A DNA stretch of 64,000 bases, taken from the NCBI RefSeq assembly GCF_024585165.1, contig NZ_CP029008.1, positions 3,410,001 through 3,474,000 of the forward strand, given 5' to 3'. The translations under genes and the position numbers were made by a program. The notes under the pieces were generated by a model, which was not told the origin of the DNA, made no database searches, and saw only the letters and a program-made list of their open reading frames with translations. Source of the DNA: Bradyrhizobium sp. WBOS07. GTDB lineage: Bacteria > Pseudomonadota > Alphaproteobacteria > Rhizobiales > Xanthobacteraceae. This document shows, in pieces, positions 1 through 7,428 of this stretch. Position 1 is the stretch's first letter; each line of letters begins with the position of its first letter.

Positions 1-745
1 GAGCAATTTCGGCAACCTCGGCGACGTCGTCATCGAACGAGAATTCATCATCATCAGCCTTCCCCTGCGAAGTGGAATAGCCTCCCAGCACATACGAAAG
101 CCGGAACCTCTGCTCCTCATGCTGAAGTAGGGCAGCCATAATTTTTGCTGGCGAACTTCCCTGGACAGCCTCAAGACATGCCGCCTCAAGACATTCATCG
201 ATGTATGCACGAACCTGATGCTCGGGCATGAACGTAACGACAGCCTCATAGCCACCTTCCGAAGTCACAATTTCCGTGTCGGCCGTTGTTGTCTTGGCGG
301 TAGACGTTGATGGAAAACGATCCACCTCATGGTCCGTCCCTATGAGATGGCGCAGAAGCGTGGTCTTGCCCGCTCCAGTAGTTCCGAGCAGCAATGCGCG
401 GCTATATCCATCCGTTGCTGTCGGCAAAGGAATGACTAGATCGCGCTTCGCTGCTGAATTGAAGGATCCGGTCTCCATTCCCTCGAAAAAGATCGACACC
501 ACAACTGGATCAAACTGATGATCCGCATCCTTACGCTTGTCCCCAGTCCACCATGTTTCGTCCCCCAATAGCTCGTTCAATTGCCCAACCAATTCGTCGG
601 CCCGGGCATCGTCGGAGGTTCCTAGACCCTTTCTCACCTTCAATCCCTTCTTGTTCTTACTGTCGGTCCGAACCGGATGACGGAACGTGACACTCCAGCC
701 GGGACGATTTGAGCGAACTTTCGTTGCAGTGAAGCGCGAAACCAT
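1..745 (-). CDS. P-loop ATPase/GTPase-like protein, 5' part only (runs off left edge)
   Basis: An open frame starts at an ATG (745-743) behind a strong GGAGGAG ribosome site and stays open for about 248 codons to the window edge. Residues 121-128 read GTTGAGKT, a Walker A loop, so nucleotide binding is well supported. Residues ~15-65 ([11 protein letters not shown]..., [10 protein letters not shown]...) resemble the arm-type DNA-binding N-terminus of tyrosine integrases; that similarity is judged by eye. The 3' part lies outside the window, so the function is open: it may be a dynamin-like or mobile-element/defence ATPase. Base composition is visibly less G+C-rich than the rest of the window, and the gene abuts a broken groEL, which suggests acquired DNA. 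Confidence 0.75.
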   Translation of the reverse strand, partial: MVSRFTATKVRSNRPGWSVTFRHPVRTDSKNKKGLKVRKGLGTSDDARADELVGQLNELLGDETWWTGDKRKDADHQFDPVVVSIFFEGMETGSFNSAAKRDLVIPLPTATDGYSRALLLGTTGAGKTTLLRHLIGTDHEVDRFPSTSTAKTTTADTEIVTSEGGYEAVVTFMPEHQVRAYIDECLEAACLEAVQGSSPAKIMAALLQHEEQRFRLSYVLGGYSTSQGKADDDEFSFDDDVAEVAEIA

Positions 746-765
746 ATTCTCCTCCGCGGGGCTCT

Positions 766-827
766 GTTGTTCCTCGTTGTTCCAATACAGACTCCACGGG
801 CCTCTGTCAAGAACAACACAGAACAAC
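766..827. promoter_or_regulatory. Dyad of paired heptamers upstream of the P-loop gene
   Basis: GTTGTTC occurs at 766-772 and 776-782, and its inverse GAACAAC at 811-817 and 821-827. Each pair has a 10-bp period and the whole is symmetric about ~796. The site lies 20-80 bp upstream of the leftward P-loop gene, so an operator is likely; integrase arm sites are an alternative given the island-like context. Confidence 0.5.
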
Positions 828-907
828 GCGCGACATACAGCATCCCGAGTGATTTCAGTTGGTTGGGCGCTGCGCGTTCGCGCGAGCACCCGCGATCCAA
901 CTGCCCG

Positions 908-1301
908 CGTCGCCCTGCTCCGTGCTTCCGAGCAGCTCAAGGGCCTGCGCACCAAGAACGACGACCAGAAGACCGGCGTCGAGATCGTGCGCAAGGCGCT
1001 GTCGGCTCCCGCCCGCCAGATCGCGATCAACGCCGGTGAAGACGGCTCGGTGATCGTCGGCAAGATCCTGGAGAACAAGGCCTACAATTACGGCTTCGAC
1101 TCCCAGACCGGCGACTATGCCGACCTCGTCAAGAAGGGCATCATCGACCCGACCAAGGTGGTCCGTACCGCGATCCAGAACGCAGCTTCGGTTGCGGCCC
1201 TGCTGATCACCACGGAAGCCATGGTCGCCGAGCTGCCCAAGAAGGGCGGCGCCGGCCCGGCAATGCCCCCCGGCGGCGGCATGGGCGGCATGGACTTCTG
1301 A
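908..1301 (+). pseudogene. groEL: groEL 3' remnant (C-terminal ~131 codons of the 60-kDa chaperonin)
   Basis: From [13 protein letters not shown] onward the translation is a typical alphaproteobacterial GroEL C-terminus ([15 protein letters not shown], ending GGGMGGMDF). In intact GroEL the stretch before VALL is a glycine-rich GGG motif; here it is DPTAR, and homology stops at about 908. Roughly the first three quarters of a normal ~545-residue protein (apical domain, most of the equatorial and intermediate domains) are missing. No plausible start or ribosome site precedes the fragment, so it is read as a pseudogene made by an insertion or deletion on its left side. Its native terminator is intact just downstream. 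Confidence 0.85.
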
Positions 1302-1332
1302 TCCAGCCGTTCAGGCACAGTCGAGAAATGCG

Positions 1333-1366
1333 AAACCCCGGCAGCGATGCCGGGGTTTTTGTTTTT
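1333..1366 (+). terminator. Rho-independent terminator of groEL
   Basis: A 10-bp stem, AAACCCCGGC (1333-1342) with GCCGGGGTTT (1349-1358), has a 6-base loop and is followed by a T-rich tail to 1366. It sits 32 bp after the groEL stop. Confidence 0.9.
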
Positions 1367-1370
1367 GGTC

Positions 1371-1412
1371 GTCATTCCGGGGCGCGCCCTCTTGGGCGCG
1401 AGCCCGGAATCC
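1371..1412. repeat. Dispersed palindromic repeat, family A copy 1
   Basis: The copy begins GTCATTCCGGGGCGCGC and ends GAGCCCGGAATCC; the two ends pair as a hairpin. The same core recurs in this window at 1562, 1930, 14445, 16937, 24862, 29438 and 35945, always between genes. Confidence 0.85.
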
Positions 1413-1537
1413 ATAACCACGAACCTTAGTTGGTTGTCCCGGGCTGGAAAGCAGCCCGGTTCGGATCCCTGATCCTCTAGTCCTCCAATCCTACCATCAC
1501 TGCCCGCGCCCCTTCTTACGGACGACAGGCATAGGGG

Positions 1538-1574
1538 GCCATTCCATCGGCCTGTGGTTATGGATTCCGGGCTC
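1538..1574. repeat. 37-bp direct repeat, left copy (flanks GIY-YIG gene)
   Basis: It starts GCCATTCCATCGGCCTGTGG and matches 1906-1942 at 36 of 37 positions. Both copies run into a family A palindrome. The right copy contains the start codon of the GIY-YIG gene, so the left copy may be the remnant of another unit. Confidence 0.85.
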
Positions 1575-1600
1575 AGCGCTTCGCGCTGCCCCGGAATGAC
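1562..1600. repeat. Dispersed palindromic repeat, family A copy 2
   Basis: GGATTCCGGGCTC pairs with GCCCCGGAATGAC around AGCGCTTCGCGCT. It lies just outside the stop of the GIY-YIG gene. Confidence 0.85.
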
Positions 1601-1622
1601 GGAGGGAGCGCGGGTACAATTC

Positions 1623-1910
1623 TCATCGGGTTATCCCGGGATAGAGATCATCCCAATTCGGGTTCTGCTCCTCAATGAGCCGCGTCTTCCAGTCTCGCCG
1701 CCACTTCTTGAGCTCTTTCTCCCGGGCAATCGCGGTTGCAGGGTCGTCATAGATTTCGAACAGAACGAGCTTGTCGACGCCGTACCTCGTGGTGAAGCCG
1801 GGGACGGCTTTCGTCCTGTGCTGGTACACACGGCGCACGAGGTCGTTGGTCACGCCGATGTAGAGCGTGCCGTGCTTCTTACTCGCGAGGATGTAGACGT
1901 AATAAGCCAT
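1623..1910 (-). CDS. GIY-YIG domain small endonuclease-like protein (95 aa)
   Basis: The N-terminus MAYYVYILASKKHGTLYIG carries the YVYIL...LYIGVT variant of the GIY-YIG core, followed by a conserved Arg region (NDLVRRVYQHR) and E60-70 region (YDDPATAIAREKELKKW) typical of the single-domain UPF0213/YhbQ-type proteins of 80-100 residues. These may be structure-specific nucleases; their cellular role is largely unknown. The gene stands alone between dispersed repeats, and its start codon lies inside a 37-bp repeat that also occurs just past its stop. That arrangement suggests it belongs to a small repeated or mobile unit. Confidence 0.85.
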   Translation of the reverse strand: MAYYVYILASKKHGTLYIGVTNDLVRRVYQHRTKAVPGFTTRYGVDKLVLFEIYDDPATAIAREKELKKWRRDWKTRLIEEQNPNWDDLYPGITR

Positions 1911-1942
1911 TCCATCGGCCTGTGGTTACGGATTCCGGGCTC
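1906..1942. repeat. 37-bp direct repeat, right copy (flanks GIY-YIG gene)
   Basis: It matches 1538-1574 with a single mismatch. It spans the GIY-YIG start codon (1908-1910) and enters a family A palindrome. Confidence 0.85.
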
Positions 1943-1965
1943 GCGCTTCGCGCGCCCGGAATGAC
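1930..1965. repeat. Dispersed palindromic repeat, family A copy 3
   Basis: GGATTCCGGGCTCGCGC pairs with GCGCGCCCGGAATGAC. A decayed half copy (CCCCGAAATGACGG) follows near 2000-2013. Confidence 0.8.
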
Positions 1966-2021
1966 TGGCGGATCGAGCACAGCGCAATTGTCCGCGCCGC
2001 CCCGAAATGACGGAGCAAGCC

Positions 2022-2768
2022 TCACTCCACCTTGCCCATCCGCTCGAAGCGCGGCTCGTCGTCTTCGTCGAGTGACCAGATGATCCGCGTGACCTTGCCG
2101 ATCAAATTGTCCATCGGCACGAAACCGAACGTCGACATCCGGCTGTCGGTGGAATTGTCGCGGTTGTCGCCGAGCACGAAGAAGTGGCCCGGCGGCACCG
2201 TGAAGACGGCGGTATTGTCCAGGAAACCGTCGTCGTCGCAATCGATGGTGACATAGAACGCACCGCTCGGCAGCGTCTCGCGCCAGCGCTTGACCTTCGC
2301 CTCGTCGTCGCCGCCACAGGCTGAGCCGGCGGGCTTCGCCTCCAGGGCGACGCGCGTCACCGGACGGTCGTTGAGGACGAGGCGGCCCTGCCGCATCTGG
2401 ATGCGGTCGCCGGGCAGCCCGACCACGCGCTTGACGTAGTCGACCGAATTGTCCTTCGCCGTCCGGAACACGACGATATCGCCGTATTCCGGGTCGGCGG
2501 CAAGGATGCGGCCCGAGATCCAGGATGGCGCGAACGGGAGGGAATAGCGGCCGTAGCCATAGGCATATTTCTCGGCGAAGACGTAGTCGCCGACCAGCAG
2601 CGTCGGCGCCATCGAACCCGAGGGGATGCTGAACGGCTGGTACAGGACGAAGCGAAACAGGAGCAGCGGCGACCACAGCACCGGGACCAGCAGGATCAGG
2701 ATGAGAATCGCCTTCCATTCCTGCGACTGGGCTCGCGAGGGCCTGATGGTTTGCGAAAGAGTGGTCAT
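2022..2768 (-). CDS. lepB: Signal peptidase I
   Basis: Inner-membrane peptidase that removes signal peptides from Sec- and Tat-exported proteins. One membrane segment (~20-43) precedes the catalytic SIPSGSMAPT motif (Ser52 in this start) and the YVKRVVGLPGD box with the general-base Lys113; box E GDNRDNSTDSR is also present. The start was set at MTTLSQTIRP (2768): longer frames add about 56 residues with no signal or domain. At 248 residues it has normal length. It is monocistronic here, away from the rnc-era genes that often accompany lepB, so it may be one of several copies. Confidence 0.9.
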   Translation of the reverse strand: MTTLSQTIRPSRAQSQEWKAILILILLVPVLWSPLLLFRFVLYQPFSIPSGSMAPTLLVGDYVFAEKYAYGYGRYSLPFAPSWISGRILAADPEYGDIVVFRTAKDNSVDYVKRVVGLPGDRIQMRQGRLVLNDRPVTRVALEAKPAGSACGGDDEAKVKRWRETLPSGAFYVTIDCDDDGFLDNTAVFTVPPGHFFVLGDNRDNSTDSRMSTFGFVPMDNLIGKVTRIIWSLDEDDEPRFERMGKVE

Positions 2769-2896
2769 GTGCTTGCCCCGGTCAGGTCTCCTCACGAGAT
2801 TACGCAACCTTGGCGCGCACGCAATCCCTGCTCCGTGATCTTGGTCGCGCCTCGCGCGCACCGCGTTCAATGCGAAGGCCTTGAACGTCGCCGCCG

Positions 2897-3736
2897 TCAG
2901 AGCTGCGGGACGTCCTTGAAGCAATGCCTGACCCAATCGATCGTCACGCGGGTGGCCGCGTCGCGCTTGAGATGGTTCTGCACCAGGAGCCAGACGTCAC
3001 GCCGTTTCGACAATAGCGTGGCACGCAGGCCGCGGTCGGCGAGCAGCGCGGTGCAGCTGTGCTCGGGAAGCACGCCGACGGCCTGGTGGGACTGGATCAT
3101 GGTCCGGATGATCCGGACATTGTCGGTGACGCAGCGCACGTTCGTCAGCCGCTTCGCGCGCAGGAATTGCGCCTCCGGAATGCTGTCCAGCTCGTCCGGA
3201 TAGACGCAGGCGATCGGCTCGCCGCCGGAGCGGTCGGCGGGCTCGAAGAAATACAGCCTGACATCGCCGAGCTTGGAGATGGTGAAGTCGCCCTTCTCCG
3301 GCTTGCGCAGGCGGATGGCGAGGTCGGCCTGCCAGCGCGAGAACTTGACGTTGCCGCTGGAGGTGAGGAATTGCAGGGTCAGGCCGGGATGATCGCGCAG
3401 GAAGCTGCTGGCCCGCGGCGCCAGCAGCTCTTCGGCGACCGCGTTGGTCGAGGCGATGCGCAGGCGCCCGACCGGGCCCGGCTGGCTCTCCTTGATACGA
3501 TCGATCGCGGCGGCGTGGGCGGCCATCGCCCCGACATGCTCGAGCACCGCCTCGCAATGGCGCGTCGGCCGCCGCAGCCCGTCCACTGCATCGAACAGCG
3601 GCACGCCGAGATCGCGCTGGATGCGCGCCAGCCGGCGGCCGACCGTGGTCTCGTCGATGCGCAGCCGCGCGCTGGCGCCGGCATAGGTGCCCTCGTCCCT
3701 CACCGCGGCAATGATGCGCAGATCGTCCCAGTTCAT
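2897..3736 (-). CDS. LysR-family transcriptional regulator
   Basis: The N-terminal winged HTH (residues 1-60, MNWDDLRIIAAVRDEGTYAG..., TTVGRRLARIQRDLG) is followed by a LysR substrate-binding domain (~85-279). The start at 3736 gives the usual N-terminus beginning directly at the HTH. It is divergent from an isochorismatase-fold hydrolase and a GST gene (130 bp between starts), the classic layout for a LysR protein controlling its neighbours. The co-inducer is not evident. Confidence 0.9.
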   Translation of the reverse strand: MNWDDLRIIAAVRDEGTYAGASARLRIDETTVGRRLARIQRDLGVPLFDAVDGLRRPTRHCEAVLEHVGAMAAHAAAIDRIKESQPGPVGRLRIASTNAVAEELLAPRASSFLRDHPGLTLQFLTSSGNVKFSRWQADLAIRLRKPEKGDFTISKLGDVRLYFFEPADRSGGEPIACVYPDELDSIPEAQFLRAKRLTNVRCVTDNVRIIRTMIQSHQAVGVLPEHSCTALLADRGLRATLLSKRRDVWLLVQNHLKRDAATRVTIDWVRHCFKDVPQL

Positions 3737-3797
3737 TACGCCGAGCCTAGCAGGCGATGCCACGCCCTGCAAATCCGCAGCCATAAGCTGCAATAGT

Positions 3798-3813
3798 CCT
3801 GCACAATGGCAGG
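3798..3813. promoter_or_regulatory. Possible operator in the LysR divergent promoter region
   Basis: CCTGC-ACAATG-GCAGG is a short perfect inverted repeat between the divergent LysR and hydrolase starts. It is short enough to be chance. Confidence 0.3.
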
Positions 3814-3866
3814 CCGGCGCTGCGCTAGTGTCGCGCCATCCGCTATCCCCTTAAGGCCTGACCCGC

Positions 3867-4460
3867 ATGACCGCTACCAAAACCCTGCTCGAACTCGCCG
3901 GCGCCGATCTCGATCCGCCGAAGCTCCACGAGGCCTGCCTCGTGCTGATCGACATCCAGAACGAATATTGCGCCGGTCCGCTGGCCCTGCCCGATGCGCA
4001 ACCCGCGATTGCCGCGGCGGCGCGCCTGCTGGCGCGGGCACGGGAGAGCGGCACCGCGATCTTCCATGTCGCGCACAAGGGCCGCGCCGGCGGCCTGTTC
4101 GACCGCGAGGCCGCGCGCGGCGCGATCGTCGAGCGCCTGACACCGCTCGCGAGCGAGCCCGTGATCGAGAAGGCGCTGCCGAACTCGTTCGCCGGCACCG
4201 ATCTGCAAGCGCGCCTTGCCGCAACCGGGCGCAAGAACATCGTGCTGACCGGCTTCATGACCCACATGTGCGTCTCCTCGACCGCCCGCGCCGCGCTCGA
4301 TCTCGGCCTGCGCGCGACGATCGCTGCCGATGCCTGCGCCACCCGCGACCTGCCGGACGGCCGCGGCGGCACGCTGGACGCCCGGACCATTCACGAGGTC
4401 GCGCTGGCCGAGCTCGCCGACCGCTTCGCGATCATCGCGCAGAGCGATGCGCTGACCTGA
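3867..4460 (+). CDS. Isochorismatase-family cysteine hydrolase
   Basis: 197 residues, the usual length for this alpha/beta fold. The Asp-Lys-Cys triad is visible: Asp29 in VLIDIQNEY, Lys102 in EKALPNSF, Cys135 in GFMTHMCVSSTARAA. The substrate is likely an amide or vinyl ether such as an N-carbamoyl compound, nicotinamide or isochorismate, and cannot be resolved from sequence. A GST gene follows after 11 bp and a LysR regulator is divergent, so a small catabolic or detoxification operon is inferred. Confidence 0.85.
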   Translation: MTATKTLLELAGADLDPPKLHEACLVLIDIQNEYCAGPLALPDAQPAIAAAARLLARARESGTAIFHVAHKGRAGGLFDREAARGAIVERLTPLASEPVIEKALPNSFAGTDLQARLAATGRKNIVLTGFMTHMCVSSTARAALDLGLRATIAADACATRDLPDGRGGTLDARTIHEVALAELADRFAIIAQSDALT

Positions 4461-4471
4461 CGGAGCCGGCC

Positions 4472-5101
4472 ATGCTGCAACTCTATTTCTTTCCGATGGC
4501 CTGCTCGCTCTCGAGCCGCATCGCACTGATGGAGGCCGGTATCGAAGCGCAATATCACCTCGCCCATATCTGGACCAAGCGGATCGTGGACGACGGCAGC
4601 GATTTCCGCGACCTGTCGCCGAAAGGCGCGGTGCCGGTTCTGGTGCTGGATAACGGCGAACGGCTGACCGAGAGCGCGGCCGTGCTGCAATACATCGCCG
4701 ACGTGAAGCCGGAGGCCGGCCTTGCGCCTGACAACGGCAAGCCCGATCGCTATCGCCTCCAGGAATGGCTGAGCTTCGTCGGCGCCGAAATCCACAAGGC
4801 GTTCCTGTTTCCGACCTTCTGGTACAAGGACGACGGCTCGCTCGCCAAGCCGCGCGCAAGGATCACGCAGACCTTGTCGGTACCATCTGCGCATCTGGCG
4901 GAGCGCGAATTCCTCGTCGGCAACAGCTTCACGGTGGCGGATGCGCACCTCACCTGGGCCTTGCTGCTGCTGCGTCCGGCGGGAATCGACATCGCGCAAT
5001 GGCCGGCGCTGTCGGCCTATCTCGCGCGCATGCAGGCGCGCCCCGCCGTGCGGGAGGCGATTGCGGCCGAGATGGCGCTGCGCAAGACCATGGCGGCGTG
5101 A
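4472..5101 (+). CDS. Glutathione S-transferase
   Basis: Thioredoxin-like N-terminal domain (MLQLYFFPMACSLSSRIALMEAG, with the cis-Pro turn at GAVPVLVLDNG and the glutathione-binding ESAAVLQYIAD) and a helical C-terminal domain (FLVGNSFTVADAHLTW, the N-capping box). 209 residues is normal. Ser/Cys near position 10-12 (MACSLSS) suggests a beta-type bacterial GST. It lies 11 bp after the hydrolase gene and is probably cotranscribed with it. Confidence 0.9.
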   Translation: MLQLYFFPMACSLSSRIALMEAGIEAQYHLAHIWTKRIVDDGSDFRDLSPKGAVPVLVLDNGERLTESAAVLQYIADVKPEAGLAPDNGKPDRYRLQEWLSFVGAEIHKAFLFPTFWYKDDGSLAKPRARITQTLSVPSAHLAEREFLVGNSFTVADAHLTWALLLLRPAGIDIAQWPALSAYLARMQARPAVREAIAAEMALRKTMAA

Positions 5102-5108
5102 GCGCGCC

Positions 5109-6275
5109 TCACTCCACCCGCGCCAGCACCGCGAGCTTGCGGATGCCCTTGTTGCGGTAGGCGTCGAGGAACGCGTAATAGTCCTTGAACGACACGCAGC
5201 CGTTGGAATCGCCGCCCGGCCCGAGCATGAAGGTGTGCGCGAGCAGGCCATCGCGGCCGTAGATCGCGCTCTCGCCGCCGATCGGGGTCAAGCGCAACGC
5301 CGGCACGCCGTGGAACAGGGCCTCGCGTGGCTTCAGCGTGTAGATGTGGGGCGGGGTCACCCCGCGCATGCGCAGGCGACGCGAGCTCGGATCGTCGCGG
5401 TTGGCGCCAAGGCCGGAATGCGCCTCGAGCCTGGTGCCGTCGGGCAGATACACCGTCTTGGCCATGATGTCGTAGACCGCGGTGTCGCGCTCATAGGGCG
5501 GCGCGCCGCCGAGCATCGGATTCTGCTCCTTCGGCGCGATGGCAGCGGTGATGCTGGCGTCGGCCGAGGCATAGGCGAGCAGCCCGCCGGACGGCTCACG
5601 CTTGCCCCAGAGCTTTTCGACCATCGACTGGCGCGGCCCGGTGATCGACATCACGGCGGCCTTGGCGCGGTCCGCGAACGATGTCTTCGCTTCAGGCGCC
5701 GGCACGATCTGGGCCGGATCGGCCGAGGCGAGCTGGATCTGGGCATCCGGAGCACGCTTGGCCTTGTCAGTGGCCTTATCAGTGGTTTTGGCCGGAGCCG
5801 CCGGCTTCAGCGCTTCGGCGACCTTCGCGATCACGCTCTGCTTCGGCGCGTCCTTGGCCACCGCGACCTGGGTGGACGGCGCGGCGCTCGCAGCATTCGA
5901 GGGTACGCCTTGCGTCGCGGCCGCAGCGAAGCGCTCGTTGAACATCTCCCGCGAGATCGGGGCGGTGACCTGCAATCGGTCGGGCAGCAGCGCGAAGGCT
6001 TCCTTGATGGCATCGCCTGCCTCGCGCAGCACGACCTTGGGGGCGCGCTTGATCACCGGCTCGTCGTAGCCGATGCCGCCCATGGTCGGGTAGACGCTCG
6101 CGCCCAAGACGTTGCTGTAGATGGTCCAGCCGGCGCCCATCACGACGCAGCCGATCGCCGCGGCGCCAAGCCAATTGGTCGTGGTCATTTGCCGGGAAGA
6201 TTTCCGCGAATGGCTTTGCGAGAAATTTTTCGACTTCCGTGCCGCGTTACTCGGCGCAGCGATACTCGTACTCAT
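5109..6275 (-). CDS. DUF2778 protein, L,D-transpeptidase (Tlde1)-like
   Basis: An N-terminal membrane segment (TNWLGAAAIGCVVMGAGWTI) is followed by a long Ala/Pro/Lys-rich region (~95-190) and a C-terminal DUF2778 domain (~250-388). The domain keeps an AHTFMLGPGGDSNGCVSF stretch with the His and Cys expected of the L,D-transpeptidase fold. Relatives include Tlde1 T6SS effectors, but no immunity or secretion gene is adjacent, so a periplasmic wall-modifying role in the cell's own envelope is more likely. MSTSIAAPSN (6275) was taken as start; MTTTNWLG at 6188 is an alternative. Confidence 0.75.
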   Translation of the reverse strand: MSTSIAAPSNAARKSKNFSQSHSRKSSRQMTTTNWLGAAAIGCVVMGAGWTIYSNVLGASVYPTMGGIGYDEPVIKRAPKVVLREAGDAIKEAFALLPDRLQVTAPISREMFNERFAAAATQGVPSNAASAAPSTQVAVAKDAPKQSVIAKVAEALKPAAPAKTTDKATDKAKRAPDAQIQLASADPAQIVPAPEAKTSFADRAKAAVMSITGPRQSMVEKLWGKREPSGGLLAYASADASITAAIAPKEQNPMLGGAPPYERDTAVYDIMAKTVYLPDGTRLEAHSGLGANRDDPSSRRLRMRGVTPPHIYTLKPREALFHGVPALRLTPIGGESAIYGRDGLLAHTFMLGPGGDSNGCVSFKDYYAFLDAYRNKGIRKLAVLARVE

Positions 6276-6868
6276 TCGCCTTGCGTCCAGGACGGTGTCA
6301 CTCAGTCCCCCTTCAAAGTGCCGCTGGTCACGATCCGGGAACAGCATCTCGCAGAGGGTCGGAGCGTCATTAAGGCGACTTTTAGTTAAATGCGGATTAA
6401 GTTCGGGCGGATGTAGGGCGGCTCGTCAACGCTGTCTCATTCTGGGAAAAAAGCCCGCAGAACTACGGACTTAGGCGCGTCTGTTAACCATCATTCTCGG
6501 CCGGATCGGCGCATTCTGCCAACCTCTCCGGTCGCCCCTTTAAGCGCATCCAACCAAGTCCTTTTCGTGGTCTTCAATGCCCGGATGATGACGGGGAAAG
6601 CACTTGCGCGAGGCCGGCGTGCATGCGCCTCTCCGCGCGCTCGTGCCTGACTCGCTTGGCGCTCGCGTTGGGCCGCCCACGCCATCACGCCTTGTACAGC
6701 GCGACATGGCACCGGTCTTCCCTGACCGAAAGTTGATCGGGCCGGACTGGAAAATGCCGCAGCGGGGAAATAGCTCGCAGAGCGGCACTTTTCAGCAGCC
6801 TCTGCGTGGGATACGGTACCGTATCAACATCGCCTTGAACTGTGCCAAGCACGCAAACGGAGGCTGGC
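6276..6868. other. 593-bp divergent intergenic region
   Basis: It lies between the leftward DUF2778 gene and the rightward FecR-like gene. No convincing ORF is seen. An AT-rich stretch near 6370-6400 is the likely promoter for the leftward gene, and a 16-bp palindrome sits near the right end. Confidence 0.5.
6810..6825. promoter_or_regulatory. 16-bp perfect palindrome upstream of the FecR-like gene
   Basis: GATACGGTACCGTATC is its own reverse complement. It lies 44 bp before the FecR-like start, a position suited to an operator for the FecR/CHASE2 cyclase unit. The cognate regulator is not identified. Confidence 0.55.
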
Positions 6869-7393
6869 ATGAGAGGGTTCGCGCACGCCGGATTTTTCGC
6901 CCTGGCGTGGTCGTTTCTGTTGATTGGTTCTGCAATTGCACAGCCTGCTGCCAATGCGGGCTGCACGGCAACGCCATCCACCGCAGGCACACAAGTCTGG
7001 CGCTGCGGCAGCGGCATCACCATCGTCACAGAAAACGGCGCCCGATTTGAACTAAAGGACGCCAACCGCGACGGACATATAGACTCCGTCGAATTGAGCA
7101 GCAAAGCGCTGCTGGTCGAGGTGCCCAGGAAGCCCCGGGGCAATGCCTTCAAGGTGCTGACGCCGCAGGCGATCGCCGCGGTGCGCGGCACCAGATGGGC
7201 CGTCGATGTCGCCGAGGCCAAGACCTCCGTCTTCGTCGCTGACGGCCGTGTCGGCGTCAACCGCAGGCCCCGTGGGCGGGGCGTCGTTCTCGGCCCGGGC
7301 GAAGGCGTCGACGTGGAAGCAACCGGCCCGTTGACCGTCAAGACCTGGGGCCAGCCACGCGTCGACGCGCTGATGGCAAGGCTCGGCCAGTAG
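6869..7393 (+). CDS. Secreted FecR-domain protein
   Basis: 174 residues. A signal peptide (MRGFAHAGFFALAWSFLLIG..., cleavage after AIA) indicates export. The C-terminal half is a FecR-type beta domain (VLTPQAIAAVRGTRWAVDV, ...VFVADGRVGV, VLGPGEGV). The start has a GGAGG site 4 bp upstream. There is no ECF sigma factor or TonB receptor nearby, so this is not a classical FecIRA unit; it lies 35 bp before a CHASE2 cyclase and the pair probably works together across the membrane. Residues 64-75 match an EF-hand loop (DANRDGHIDSVE). Confidence 0.8.
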   Translation: MRGFAHAGFFALAWSFLLIGSAIAQPAANAGCTATPSTAGTQVWRCGSGITIVTENGARFELKDANRDGHIDSVELSSKALLVEVPRKPRGNAFKVLTPQAIAAVRGTRWAVDVAEAKTSVFVADGRVGVNRRPRGRGVVLGPGEGVDVEATGPLTVKTWGQPRVDALMARLGQ

Positions 7394-7428
7394 GACTTAT
7401 CGGCCGACGGGACTCAGAACAAGGAAGA

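Noticed and set aside
687..1301. 204-codon ORF that reads into the groEL remnant
   Set aside because: Its first ~70 codons cover the upstream region of the P-loop gene and have no homology or ribosome site; only the groEL part is meaningful.
1440..1500. tRNA gene in the G+C-rich hairpin after groEL
   Set aside because: A short CCGGGCT/AGCCCGG stem exists, but there is no TPsiC arm, acceptor stem or anticodon arm.
5109..6275. T6SS effector (Tlde1)
   Set aside because: Only the DUF2778 domain fits; there is no immunity gene, PAAR or T6SS gene in the window.
4941..6389. 482-codon + strand ORF over GST end and DUF2778
   Set aside because: Arg-rich shadow; both underlying genes have clear motifs.
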